Of a stretch of 10,689 nt of DNA, positions 1 through 6,142 are shown piece by piece (the first letter of the stretch is position 1; the number at the start of each line of letters is the position of its first letter). Made by a program: the position numbers and the translations under genes. The stretch lies in assembly GCA_905182935.1 (NCBI GenBank), contig CAJJDL010000104.1, positions 1 to 10,689 of the forward strand, in the 5' to 3' direction. This stretch comes from an uncultured Nitrospinaceae bacterium (GTDB lineage: Bacteria; Nitrospinota; Nitrospinia; Nitrospinales; VA-1). The notes below the pieces were generated by a model, which worked only from the letters and a program-made list of their open reading frames with translations, made no database searches and was not told where the DNA came from.

Positions 1-401
1 GAGCCATGGGACTAGCGCTTAAAGACGCCAAAATTAATAAAGAGCAAGTCGATTATATTAACTTTCATGGAACTTCCACACTCGTAAATGATAAAGTGGA
101 AACGCTAGCAGTCAAAAACTTATTTAATGATCTAGTCGATAAAATTCCAGTTAGTTCTACCAAGTCTATGGTTGGGCACCCTCAAGGTGCCTCTGGTGCA
201 TTAGGTGTCTCAGTTGCACTACTTTCTCTTTATAATAATTTTTTAACACCAACTATCAATCAGGAGAAATTTGATCCAGACTGCAACTTAGATTATATTC
301 CGAATGAAGGAAGAGAGAAAAAACTGGATATTGCTATAAGTAACTGCATATCCTTTGGCAGTAAAAACTCAGCACTGGTACTAGGGAGTTACCCGAAGTA
401 A
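1..401 (+). CDS. Beta-ketoacyl-ACP synthase II-type (FabF-like), C-terminal part only
   Basis: This is the last ~133 codons of a thiolase-fold condensing enzyme; the N-terminal two thirds, including the active-site cysteine, lie outside the window. Such enzymes elongate acyl chains by condensing malonyl-ACP with an acyl-enzyme in the cytoplasm. Counting from the ATG at 6, the first catalytic histidine sits in HGTST (residues 21-25). The conserved lysine and second histidine are in STKSMVGH (51-58), and a family-typical PTIN (82-85) and DYIPNEGRE (96-104) follow. The usual closing motif NSFGFGGxN is changed to NCISFGSKN (113-121); the gatekeeper Phe is kept but Gly-Gly becomes Gly-Ser. The reading frame runs open to the left edge, so the ATG at 6 is internal. 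It could be housekeeping fabF or a ketosynthase of a specialised lipid/polyketide locus. The family call is secure; the pathway is not. Confidence 0.9.
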   Translation, partial: AMGLALKDAKINKEQVDYINFHGTSTLVNDKVETLAVKNLFNDLVDKIPVSSTKSMVGHPQGASGALGVSVALLSLYNNFLTPTINQEKFDPDCNLDYIPNEGREKKLDIAISNCISFGSKNSALVLGSYPK

Positions 402-467
402 AAAACATCTAAATTAATTATTTAAAAAACTATCCACTTCTTGATAAAGCATTCTATCGGAGAAAAT

Positions 468-719
468 TTAGCGGTAAGGCATTTTATTGCCTTGCAATTG
501 ATTTACGATATCGACTTCGAATTGGTTTTCAACACGAACAAATTCTTCAAACTCGCGCGGGCTTTTAAACTCAAAAGTTCTAGGTTCTTTCTGACCACAA
601 ATTTCTTCATCTTGCTCGACAGTGAGCATGTTTTTTTCTAGTGACCGTATAGCAAATTTTTTACGTGTCTTAAACTTCTCAAAGATTTCTTTATAAACAG
701 GCTCTAAGTTGAGTGCCAT
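468..719 (-). CDS. Small hypothetical protein, 83 aa
   Basis: I do not recognise this protein. The ATG at 719 is preferred over an upstream in-frame start because it has a GGAG Shine-Dalgarno (727-730) seven bases away and lies downstream of a plausible promoter. The product is short, soluble and strongly charged: a basic stretch near residues 14-26 (EKFKTRKKFAIRS), an acidic centre, and a FEFKSPREFEEFVRVE segment (50-65) rich in Phe and Glu. It has one cysteine (41), no signal peptide and no membrane segment. It is convergent with the ketosynthase gene, with 66 bases between their stops. A competing antisense frame at 441-641 has no comparable start signal. The coding call is moderately secure; no function is proposed. 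Confidence 0.6.
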   Translation of the reverse strand: MALNLEPVYKEIFEKFKTRKKFAIRSLEKNMLTVEQDEEICGQKEPRTFEFKSPREFEEFVRVENQFEVDIVNQLQGNKMPYR

Positions 720-777
720 AATAAAGCTCCATACGTTATTTATTGAAAATAATTTAACACCCACATGATGTCTTAAC

Positions 778-792
778 CAGGGTACTCCCCTG
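778..792 (-). promoter_or_regulatory. GC-rich hairpin in the leader of the 83-aa gene
   Basis: The perfect 5-bp inverted repeat CAGGG/CCCTG closes a 5-base loop and stands out in a very AT-rich stretch. If transcription starts near 813, it lies about 20 bases into a ~93-base leader, well upstream of the ribosome binding site. On the transcript it reads CAGGGGAGUACCCUG. This could be a 5' stabilising hairpin or a regulatory element. The structure is visible; its role is inference. Confidence 0.35.
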
Positions 793-819
793 AATAACCT
801 ATATTTTTTAGTATAGACT

Positions 820-848
820 ATCATAGTGCTACAAAAAATATAAATCAA
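820..848 (-). promoter_or_regulatory. Sigma-70-like promoter for the 83-aa gene
   Basis: On the minus strand a -35-like TTGATT (848-843) and a -10-like TATGAT (825-820) are separated by exactly 17 bases. Both differ from consensus, but the spacing is ideal. A start near 812-814 would give a leader of about 93 bases for the small gene. Confidence 0.4.
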
Positions 849-973
849 TAATGTTAAGAACTACCTTTTTTTACATTAAAAGCTTCCAAGTTATTATATT
901 ATATGTTATTTTTCTTTTGAATTAACGGCTATAAACAAGCGTTATAAAAATATTTTTTACGGCAACAAACTCC

Positions 974-1009
974 CTCCGAAATATCCGTCAGGTTCAGAAT
1001 TTTTCGGAG
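974..1009. repeat. 8-bp inverted repeat upstream of the 482-aa gene
   Basis: CTCCGAAA (974-981) and TTTCGGAG (1002-1009) are perfect inverted complements around a 20-base spacer. There is no T-tract on either side, so it does not look like an intrinsic terminator. It ends 63 bases before the ATG at 1073 and could be an operator or a structured element. Function unknown. Confidence 0.4.
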
Positions 1010-1072
1010 TAAACCAACCTCTAACAATCTAAGTTTACCACCTAAAATTCTATAAATTATATTTTTAAAACT

Positions 1073-2521
1073 ATGCCTGCTAAATTGACACTTAACAAAT
1101 TAGCTGAAAATTTAATACTAGAATCTAAGGTCCCGTTTTCTTCTGACGATTTTGAAAAAATAATTCAAGAAAAATGGGAACAAAAAATTCCCGTTTCTAC
1201 TCTAAAGCGGTTAAAGAAAAAACTTTCCCTCCACAACAATCTTATTGGAACTGATTCAAGGGAATTTTTACCAATTTCTATGATATTGCAAAAAATTCAC
1301 AACCTCTCTTTATCTATTCCACTAGGAAAGTTTGAAGTTGAAAAAAAAGGCTTTTTCCCAGGACATAGGCTCATTCCTTTCATTGCTAACCATAAAAAAG
1401 AATCAGACCTTACTTTTCTTGACACAGAAGGGAATGAAATTAAAAAAGAAAAAGTACCATTAAGGATTGAAGATATTGTTGGCTACTACCAATATTCGAG
1501 TCCGGCATATTTCCCTGATGAAATTAAATTAAATAATTGGGCTCTTGAAAAAAGCTCTCTTCTTATCACTACTTGGGACTTATCTCAAATTATTTATCAA
1601 AACCAACTCCAAGAAGGAGATTTTTTATTAATTAAGCTGGTGAATTATGAAAAAGGTGTTTTTAGTATTCAACCTTGTCATAAAAATGATATGAGCATTG
1701 GGCGACTCAAAATCAGGGCTCTTTTTGTTGCAATGGAAGCAACTTTGAGCAAATTTTGCGAAGCTGATTCGTTTTGTACCATTGGACTTGAAAAGCAAAT
1801 CCTCTATACACTTTACAATATGGATAAAAGCTTATTGGATGTAACCGCACTTTCTTTAACAGATTTTCTTGATTCATTAACAGAACTTGAAGTTGCAGCT
1901 TGTGAAGAAGGAGGCGGAAAGTTAGTTCCTGGATCAAGAAACTACTCTAGTCAGTCAATTTATAAAGAAAAACCAAGAATCTCAAAAGGTGAAACTGGTT
2001 CTCTCGATAAAATATTTCACGATCTAAAGCTGGCATTTAACAAAGCTGAGTTTATTTCTATTCTTTATACAGTTATGGCCTCCAAAGTGTACAAACTAGA
2101 ATCAGTTTTTAATATACTTTTTGGTGGCGAAGGAAAGTTGTTTCATGATCAAAACCAAAATGAAGTATTTTACAGTTACCTTAGACGACTATTAAAAAAA
2201 GTAACAGCCGATCTAGAACAACCTGAATCAATCGTAACTACTACTTTACGTAATCAAACAGTTGGTATAAAACTTAGTTTAATAGGAATTTTAAGGTTTC
2301 TAGAAGAAAATGATGTCGGCTTAAAAGACTTACCTTCCGATATTTTGGAAAAAATACACGACCTAGATCATTTTTGTCGAGAAACGTTGACCCACCTAGC
2401 TGATCGATCTGTTATTGCAGACCTGAAGTTTATTCATGATGCGAGACTTGCTATTAAAATTATTCTTCCTCATGCAGCTTCTCTAGAAGAAGAGGTTTAT
2501 AGCCAACTTGGTTTTTATTAA
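1073..2521 (+). CDS. Orphan protein, 482 aa, with probable N-terminal winged-helix domain
   Basis: I do not recognise the full-length protein. Residues ~5-67 look like a winged helix: helix LTLNKLAENLILES, then PFSSDDFEKIIQEKW, then a basic recognition-like helix VSTLKRLKKKLSL followed by a short wing and FLP. This resembles HARE-HTH-type domains (RNA polymerase delta, ASXL), but the match is by eye only. Residues ~95-200 look beta-rich, with a GDFLLIKLVNYEKGVFSI segment (182-199). From ~310 to the end the protein is mostly amphipathic helix. There is no signal peptide, membrane span or obvious catalytic motif. The ATG at 1073 has no Shine-Dalgarno, and a -10-like box lies 9-16 bases upstream. 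It is transcribed alone and convergent with miaB. A DNA-binding or transcription-linked role is possible but unproven. The coding call is firm because of length and coherent composition. Confidence 0.85.
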   Translation: MPAKLTLNKLAENLILESKVPFSSDDFEKIIQEKWEQKIPVSTLKRLKKKLSLHNNLIGTDSREFLPISMILQKIHNLSLSIPLGKFEVEKKGFFPGHRLIPFIANHKKESDLTFLDTEGNEIKKEKVPLRIEDIVGYYQYSSPAYFPDEIKLNNWALEKSSLLITTWDLSQIIYQNQLQEGDFLLIKLVNYEKGVFSIQPCHKNDMSIGRLKIRALFVAMEATLSKFCEADSFCTIGLEKQILYTLYNMDKSLLDVTALSLTDFLDSLTELEVAACEEGGGKLVPGSRNYSSQSIYKEKPRISKGETGSLDKIFHDLKLAFNKAEFISILYTVMASKVYKLESVFNILFGGEGKLFHDQNQNEVFYSYLRRLLKKVTADLEQPESIVTTTLRNQTVGIKLSLIGILRFLEENDVGLKDLPSDILEKIHDLDHFCRETLTHLADRSVIADLKFIHDARLAIKIILPHAASLEEEVYSQLGFY

Positions 2522-2598
2522 TTCAAAAAATATCTAATATTTTATCGGAGGAATACTTTCCCTTCCATAAAGTTATCAGCCCCTCTTTTTCTTTTTAA

Positions 2599-3930
2599 CT
2601 AAATAGCCCTGCCTCTTAGCGCATGGCCAGTAGCATCTTCCACAACAACTTTCACCATATCCCCTATAGAAATTTTCTTTCTATCCCCAGTAAAATTAAC
2701 TGACCAGTATTGGGCATTTCTACCTCTAAAGTCGGCACCAGGTTTATAGCTTTCTCTTTCGACCAAAACATCAACCACCTGACCTAAAAATAATTTTCCT
2801 TGTTCAAGAGTTAATTTTTTTTGCAATTCAATTGTTCTTTGTAAACGAGCCGATTTAACTGATGGTGGAACTGAGTCAGGAAAATCCTGCGCCGGTGTAT
2901 TGGGGCGTGGGCTATAACTAAACATATAACTATTATTGAATTTTATTTTACTCATTAAAGCAAGAGTGTCTTCAAATTCTGACTCTGACTCACCTGGATA
3001 ACCTACGATGATGTCGGTGGACAACCCCATATCTGGGACAACTGTTTTCAGTTCTTCTATTATAGAAATATATTCTTCTATCGTATGCATTCTACGCATT
3101 TCGTTAAGAATTCGATTATTCCCACTTTGCACAGGAAGATGTAAATGGTTTACCAAAATATCAATATCACGATAAGCCAGAATACATTCGCGAGTAAAAT
3201 CTTTTGGATGGCTCGTCGTAAATCTCAAACGCTTCAAACCCGGAATCGACGCAATTCGATATAATAATTCATGAAAAGGAACCGACCGTTTAAGTCCACG
3301 TTTTCCATAAGCGTTGACATTTTGCCCTAATAAAACAACCTCACGTGCACCTCTTGATACTAGAAGTCTAACTTCTTCTTCAATTTCTTCGGCTTCTCGG
3401 CTTTTTTCTCGACCTCGAGTAAAAGGAACAACGCAGAAAGTACAAAACTTATCACAGCCCTTTATTATATTAACAAACGTTGTAGAACCTGGGTTTAGCG
3501 GAGTTTCGCCCGAAAGCTCTGGAATTTTGTAGCTTATATCTGTGTCAAATTGAGTCCGGACCACGGATACTTTCTTATTCTTAACCTCGTCAACTACGCG
3601 AACAATATGCTCCACTCCATCAGGCCCTATAACAAGGTCAACAAACGGAAGTTTTTCCAAAAACCTTTCCCCCTCTTGCTGAGCTAAACAGCCAGTAAAA
3701 CCAAGGATTAGATCGGGGTTAGCCTCTTTAAGCGGTTTTAAGTTTCTGGCAAGAGAGTATATTTTTTGCTCTGCCTTTTCTCGAATAGAACATGTGTTGA
3801 TTAGAACTAAATCTGCATCTTTCACTTCTCCAGTCCTAATATAACCGGAATGAAACAGTAATAGTTCCATACGATCTGTATCTGCAACATTCATCTGGCA
3901 GCCATATGTATCTAAATAAACCTGTTTCAT
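2599..3930 (-). CDS. miaB: tRNA-2-methylthio-N6-isopentenyladenosine synthase MiaB
   Basis: A radical-SAM methylthiotransferase that converts i6A37 to ms2i6A37 in tRNAs reading UNN codons, using two [4Fe-4S] clusters in the cytosol. The 443-aa length is normal. The N-terminal MTTase domain keeps its three cluster cysteines in YGCQMN (C11), NTCSIREKAEQK (C47) and TGCLAQ (C81). The radical-SAM CxxxCxxC is at C159, C163 and C166 (KGCDKFCTFC). Further family motifs follow, such as LLGQNVNAYG, LHLPVQSGN and STDIIVGYPGE, and then a C-terminal TRAM-like domain from about residue 375. NTCSIREKAEQK and the VVPFTRGREKSR segment favour MiaB over MtaB or RimO. The ATG at 3930 begins the canonical N-terminus but has no Shine-Dalgarno; a weak -10-like TAGACT (3949-3944) lies 13 bases upstream. 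It is divergent from aroB and convergent with the 482-aa gene. No clear terminator is seen after the stop. Confidence 0.97.
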   Translation of the reverse strand: MKQVYLDTYGCQMNVADTDRMELLLFHSGYIRTGEVKDADLVLINTCSIREKAEQKIYSLARNLKPLKEANPDLILGFTGCLAQQEGERFLEKLPFVDLVIGPDGVEHIVRVVDEVKNKKVSVVRTQFDTDISYKIPELSGETPLNPGSTTFVNIIKGCDKFCTFCVVPFTRGREKSREAEEIEEEVRLLVSRGAREVVLLGQNVNAYGKRGLKRSVPFHELLYRIASIPGLKRLRFTTSHPKDFTRECILAYRDIDILVNHLHLPVQSGNNRILNEMRRMHTIEEYISIIEELKTVVPDMGLSTDIIVGYPGESESEFEDTLALMSKIKFNNSYMFSYSPRPNTPAQDFPDSVPPSVKSARLQRTIELQKKLTLEQGKLFLGQVVDVLVERESYKPGADFRGRNAQYWSVNFTGDRKKISIGDMVKVVVEDATGHALRGRAI

Positions 3931-4085
3931 AAGAAAAGACTGTAGTCTAAAAATATTTGGCTTTCAACAGAGAATTTTTTTTCGATACTTAATCTAAATA
4001 CACGACGTTATTCAATAGAATAACTAACTTTATTTTTTTGATAAAAACATCCATAAAGTAATAAATAAAAACACTTTTGCACTCA

Positions 4086-4156
4086 CTAATATAAATATTT
4101 TTATAATATAAATGATTCAAACATAGTTTCCAAAGTGCTAATATAGATATTCTTAT
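4086..4156 (+). repeat. Imperfect direct repeat between miaB and aroB
   Basis: Two 19-base copies, CTAATATAAATATTTTTAT (4086-4104) and CTAATATAGATATTCTTAT (4138-4156), match at 17 of 19 positions with a 52-base offset. Each is followed by TGATTCA (4113-4119 and 4172-4178). The second copy ends 27 bases before the aroB start. The pair could be tandem operators or a local duplication. The base composition is extremely AT-rich, so chance contributes. Confidence 0.4.
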
Positions 4157-4183
4157 TACTCTAACGATAATTGATTCATCCTT

Positions 4184-5266
4184 ATGAAGAGATTGAATAT
4201 TGACCTAGAAGAAAGAAGTTACGATATTCTAATCGGTCGAAATATTTTATCTAAAATTGGAGAACTTATTTCTAAACGATTTAAGCCAAGTAAAACCACC
4301 ATCATCACACATCCTTCTATACGAAATTTATTTGGAGATAAAATTGAATCCGGGTTAACTAATATCATTAATTCTTCTGAGGTCATAGAGGTACCCGAAG
4401 GCGAATCATCTAAGTCACTACAACAAGCTGAGTTAATATACGATCGTATGCTCGAGATGAAGTGTGATCGCAAGTCGTTCTTAATTGCCCTGGGTGGTGG
4501 AGTAATAGGTGACCTCACGGGTTTTATTGCAGCAACTTATCAACGTGGAATCCCTTTCATTCAAATACCAACTACTCTACTCTCACAAGTGGATAGTAGT
4601 GTGGGTGGTAAAACTGCAGTAAACCTCCCTCGCGGAAAAAACATGATTGGCGCTTTCTACCAGCCTAAGTTGGTTGTAATCGATCTTGATACCCTACAGA
4701 CTCTTCCTGAAAAAGAATTTCGAGCCGGACTTGCCGAAGTTGTTAAATATGGAGTCATCGCCGATGCGGAGCTATTTACTTTTTTAGAAAATAAAGCAGA
4801 GGACATTCTTTCTCTAAAGAGTGCTTGTCTGGAATATATTATTGAAACTTCTTGCGCCATCAAGGCCCGAGTAGTAGAAAAAGATGAGCATGAGAACAGA
4901 CATCGCATGATCCTTAACTTTGGACATACCTTTGGTCATTCGATTGAAACTCTTACCAATTATACTGAATATCTTCATGGAGAAGCTTTGTCCATCGGCA
5001 TGGTTCAAGCAGCCTCTCTTTCTGTGGAAACTGGACTATGCAATAAAGATGTATTGATACGGATAACAAACTTGCTGAAAAAATTTGGCTTGCCCATCCA
5101 TCCACCCGATTTAAAAACAGAAGATATCATCCGGTCTATGTACCATGATAAAAAAACTACTCACAATAAACTCCGGCTAATACTAGTAAAAGCTATAGGT
5201 TCAGTTGAAATTGTAGACAATGTATCGGAAATACCAATTAAAGCTGTGTTAAATAAAAAGCAATAG
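4184..5266 (+). CDS. aroB: 3-dehydroquinate synthase
   Basis: Catalyses the second step of the shikimate pathway, converting DAHP to 3-dehydroquinate in the cytosol with NAD+ and a divalent metal (Zn2+/Co2+). The 360-aa length is typical. Visible signatures are PEGESSK (71-77), the nucleotide-binding GGGVIGD (104-110) and IPTTLLSQVDSSVGGKTAVN (128-147). The metal ligands are apparent: Glu185 in LAEVVKYG, His248 in NFGHTFGH and His265 in HGEA. The ATG at 4184 gives the standard N-terminus. There is no Shine-Dalgarno, but a -10-like GATAAT (4166-4171) lies 12 bases before it, so the mRNA leader may be only a few bases long. The MBL-fold gene follows after 38 bases on the same strand and is probably co-transcribed. 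No key residue is missing. Confidence 0.97.
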   Translation: MKRLNIDLEERSYDILIGRNILSKIGELISKRFKPSKTTIITHPSIRNLFGDKIESGLTNIINSSEVIEVPEGESSKSLQQAELIYDRMLEMKCDRKSFLIALGGGVIGDLTGFIAATYQRGIPFIQIPTTLLSQVDSSVGGKTAVNLPRGKNMIGAFYQPKLVVIDLDTLQTLPEKEFRAGLAEVVKYGVIADAELFTFLENKAEDILSLKSACLEYIIETSCAIKARVVEKDEHENRHRMILNFGHTFGHSIETLTNYTEYLHGEALSIGMVQAASLSVETGLCNKDVLIRITNLLKKFGLPIHPPDLKTEDIIRSMYHDKKTTHNKLRLILVKAIGSVEIVDNVSEIPIKAVLNKKQ

Positions 5267-5290
5267 CCCAGTAGATTTTTTAAACTTCTC

Positions 5291-5307
5291 AGAAAGGCCA
5301 TCCCATT
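5291..5307 (+). promoter_or_regulatory. Shine-Dalgarno and ATT start of the MBL-fold gene
   Basis: AGAAAGG (5291-5297) is followed by seven bases and then ATT (5305-5307). This is good ribosome-binding-site geometry for an initiation codon that is not ATG, GTG or TTG. The in-frame stop TAA at 5281-5283 limits how far upstream the gene can begin, and no conventional start codon lies between it and the GTG at 5413. Confidence 0.6.
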
Positions 5308-6069
5308 TTTAAATTTTCTGTATTATCTAGTGGTAGTAAAGGAAACTGCATTTACATCGAGTCAGATGCGACTAAAATAATTATTGATTCGGGATTAAGC
5401 GTTAAGGAGCTCGTGAGACGCTTGAAATTCATAGATCGAACGCCTGAAGAGTTAGATGCTGTTTTTTTAACACACGAGCACTCTGACCATATAGGTGGAG
5501 TAGGACCTTTAGTGCGCAAATACTCGATACCTTTATATGCCACCAATGGGACCATTCAAGCGGGAAAAAAATTGGGCAGTGTCCCAGTATTCAATCCCAT
5601 CCGCGCAGGTGAAACGGTCCAATTAAATGGTCTAGATATCGAACCCTATACTACCTCTCACGATGCACAAGAATCGGTCGCTTACGTAATACGTTGCCAA
5701 AACAGAAAATTAGGTCACGCAACCGATATGGGATTAGTCACTAATGAGGTTCGCGAAATCTTAAAAAATTCTCATGTATTGCTACTAGAATCTAACCACG
5801 ATGTTGAAATGTTAGATGTCGGTCCGTATCCGTGGGCTTTGAAACAAAGGATTAAAAGCAATCTTGGCCATTTATCGAATGAGGCATGTGGAGAATTATT
5901 GACAGCAATTAAACATGAGAATCTGCAAAGAGTAATATTAATGCATTTAAGTCAAACAAATAATCATCCGGATATCGCCCATATTACAGCACTTCAAGCA
6001 TTGGGAAGTCATACTCCTGTTTTAAGTTTAGCGGATCAGGCCCAACCAACGGAACTAATAGAAGTTTAA
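5305..6069 (+). CDS. YycJ/WalJ-type metallo-beta-lactamase-fold hydrolase
   Basis: A cytosolic MBL-fold protein of the YycJ/WalJ family, which has been linked to nuclease activity and DNA repair in Firmicutes. With the ATT start the product is 254 aa, the usual family length, and begins MFKFSVLSSGSKGN, the expected first strand. The metal motif HEHSDH is at 57-62. Further family signatures are TSHDA (117-121), GHATDMG (137-143), LLLESNHD (159-166), a YPWALKQRI segment, GHLSN (188-192) and HLSQTNN (214-220). The first conventional start, GTG at 5413, would delete SSGSKGN and the IDSG strand (27-30), part of the fold core, so I reject it. Either the gene really starts at ATT or an ATG was lost by mutation or sequence error. 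It follows aroB by 38 bases and is probably in the same operon. Exact substrate unknown. Confidence 0.88.
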   Translation: MFKFSVLSSGSKGNCIYIESDATKIIIDSGLSVKELVRRLKFIDRTPEELDAVFLTHEHSDHIGGVGPLVRKYSIPLYATNGTIQAGKKLGSVPVFNPIRAGETVQLNGLDIEPYTTSHDAQESVAYVIRCQNRKLGHATDMGLVTNEVREILKNSHVLLLESNHDVEMLDVGPYPWALKQRIKSNLGHLSNEACGELLTAIKHENLQRVILMHLSQTNNHPDIAHITALQALGSHTPVLSLADQAQPTELIEV

Positions 6070-6131
6070 TCCTGAAATAGTAACTACGTCTCACCAGGTG
6101 CACTTCTCGCTTTTAATTAATTTATCAAAAC

Positions 6132-6137
6132 TATAAT
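6132..6137 (+). promoter_or_regulatory. Consensus -10 box five bases before the start at 6143
   Basis: A perfect TATAAT ends only five bases before the ATG at 6143. A transcript from it would begin at or next to the A of the start codon, making a leaderless mRNA, and the start indeed has no Shine-Dalgarno. The -35 region is weak (around 6109-6114). AT-richness makes a chance match possible. Confidence 0.4.
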
Positions 6138-6142
6138 TTTCT

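Larger units (their letters stand above)
720..1072. other. Gene-free stretch between two divergent genes
   Basis: These 353 very AT-rich bases separate the small minus-strand gene from the plus-strand 482-aa gene. They hold the promoter and hairpin leader of the small gene, and an 8-bp inverted repeat at 974-1009. A -10-like box (TATAAA at 1051 or TATATT at 1058) lies 9 to 16 bases before the ATG at 1073. I see no further ORF with start signals, and no tRNA cloverleaf. Confidence 0.5.

Noticed and set aside
476..493. Inverted repeat AAGGCA/TGCCTT as a terminator between convergent genes
   Set aside because: The stem is short, lacks a T-run on either strand and lies within the 3' end of the small coding region.
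441..641. Plus-strand 66-aa frame opposite the small gene
   Set aside because: No ribosome binding site, hydrophobic and low-complexity composition, and it overlaps the better supported minus-strand gene.
778..792. Leader sequence GGGGAGUA, reminiscent of the yybP-ykoY manganese riboswitch
   Set aside because: Only the first short loop motif is present. I see no partner CAACA/CCGUCA loop downstream and the gene is not a metal exporter.
974..1016. Possible tRNA end (7-8 bp outer stem, GGTTCAG, then ACCA)
   Set aside because: The element is only about 36-43 bases long, with no D or anticodon arm, so no cloverleaf is possible.
2522..2598. Terminator between the convergent 482-aa gene and miaB
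   Set aside because: Only a 4-bp GGAA/TTCC stem is visible, with no proper T-tract beside it.
4219..5008. Antisense frames of 64-99 aa across aroB
   Set aside because: They are shadows of the conserved aroB frame, rich in Ser/Arg and without start signals.
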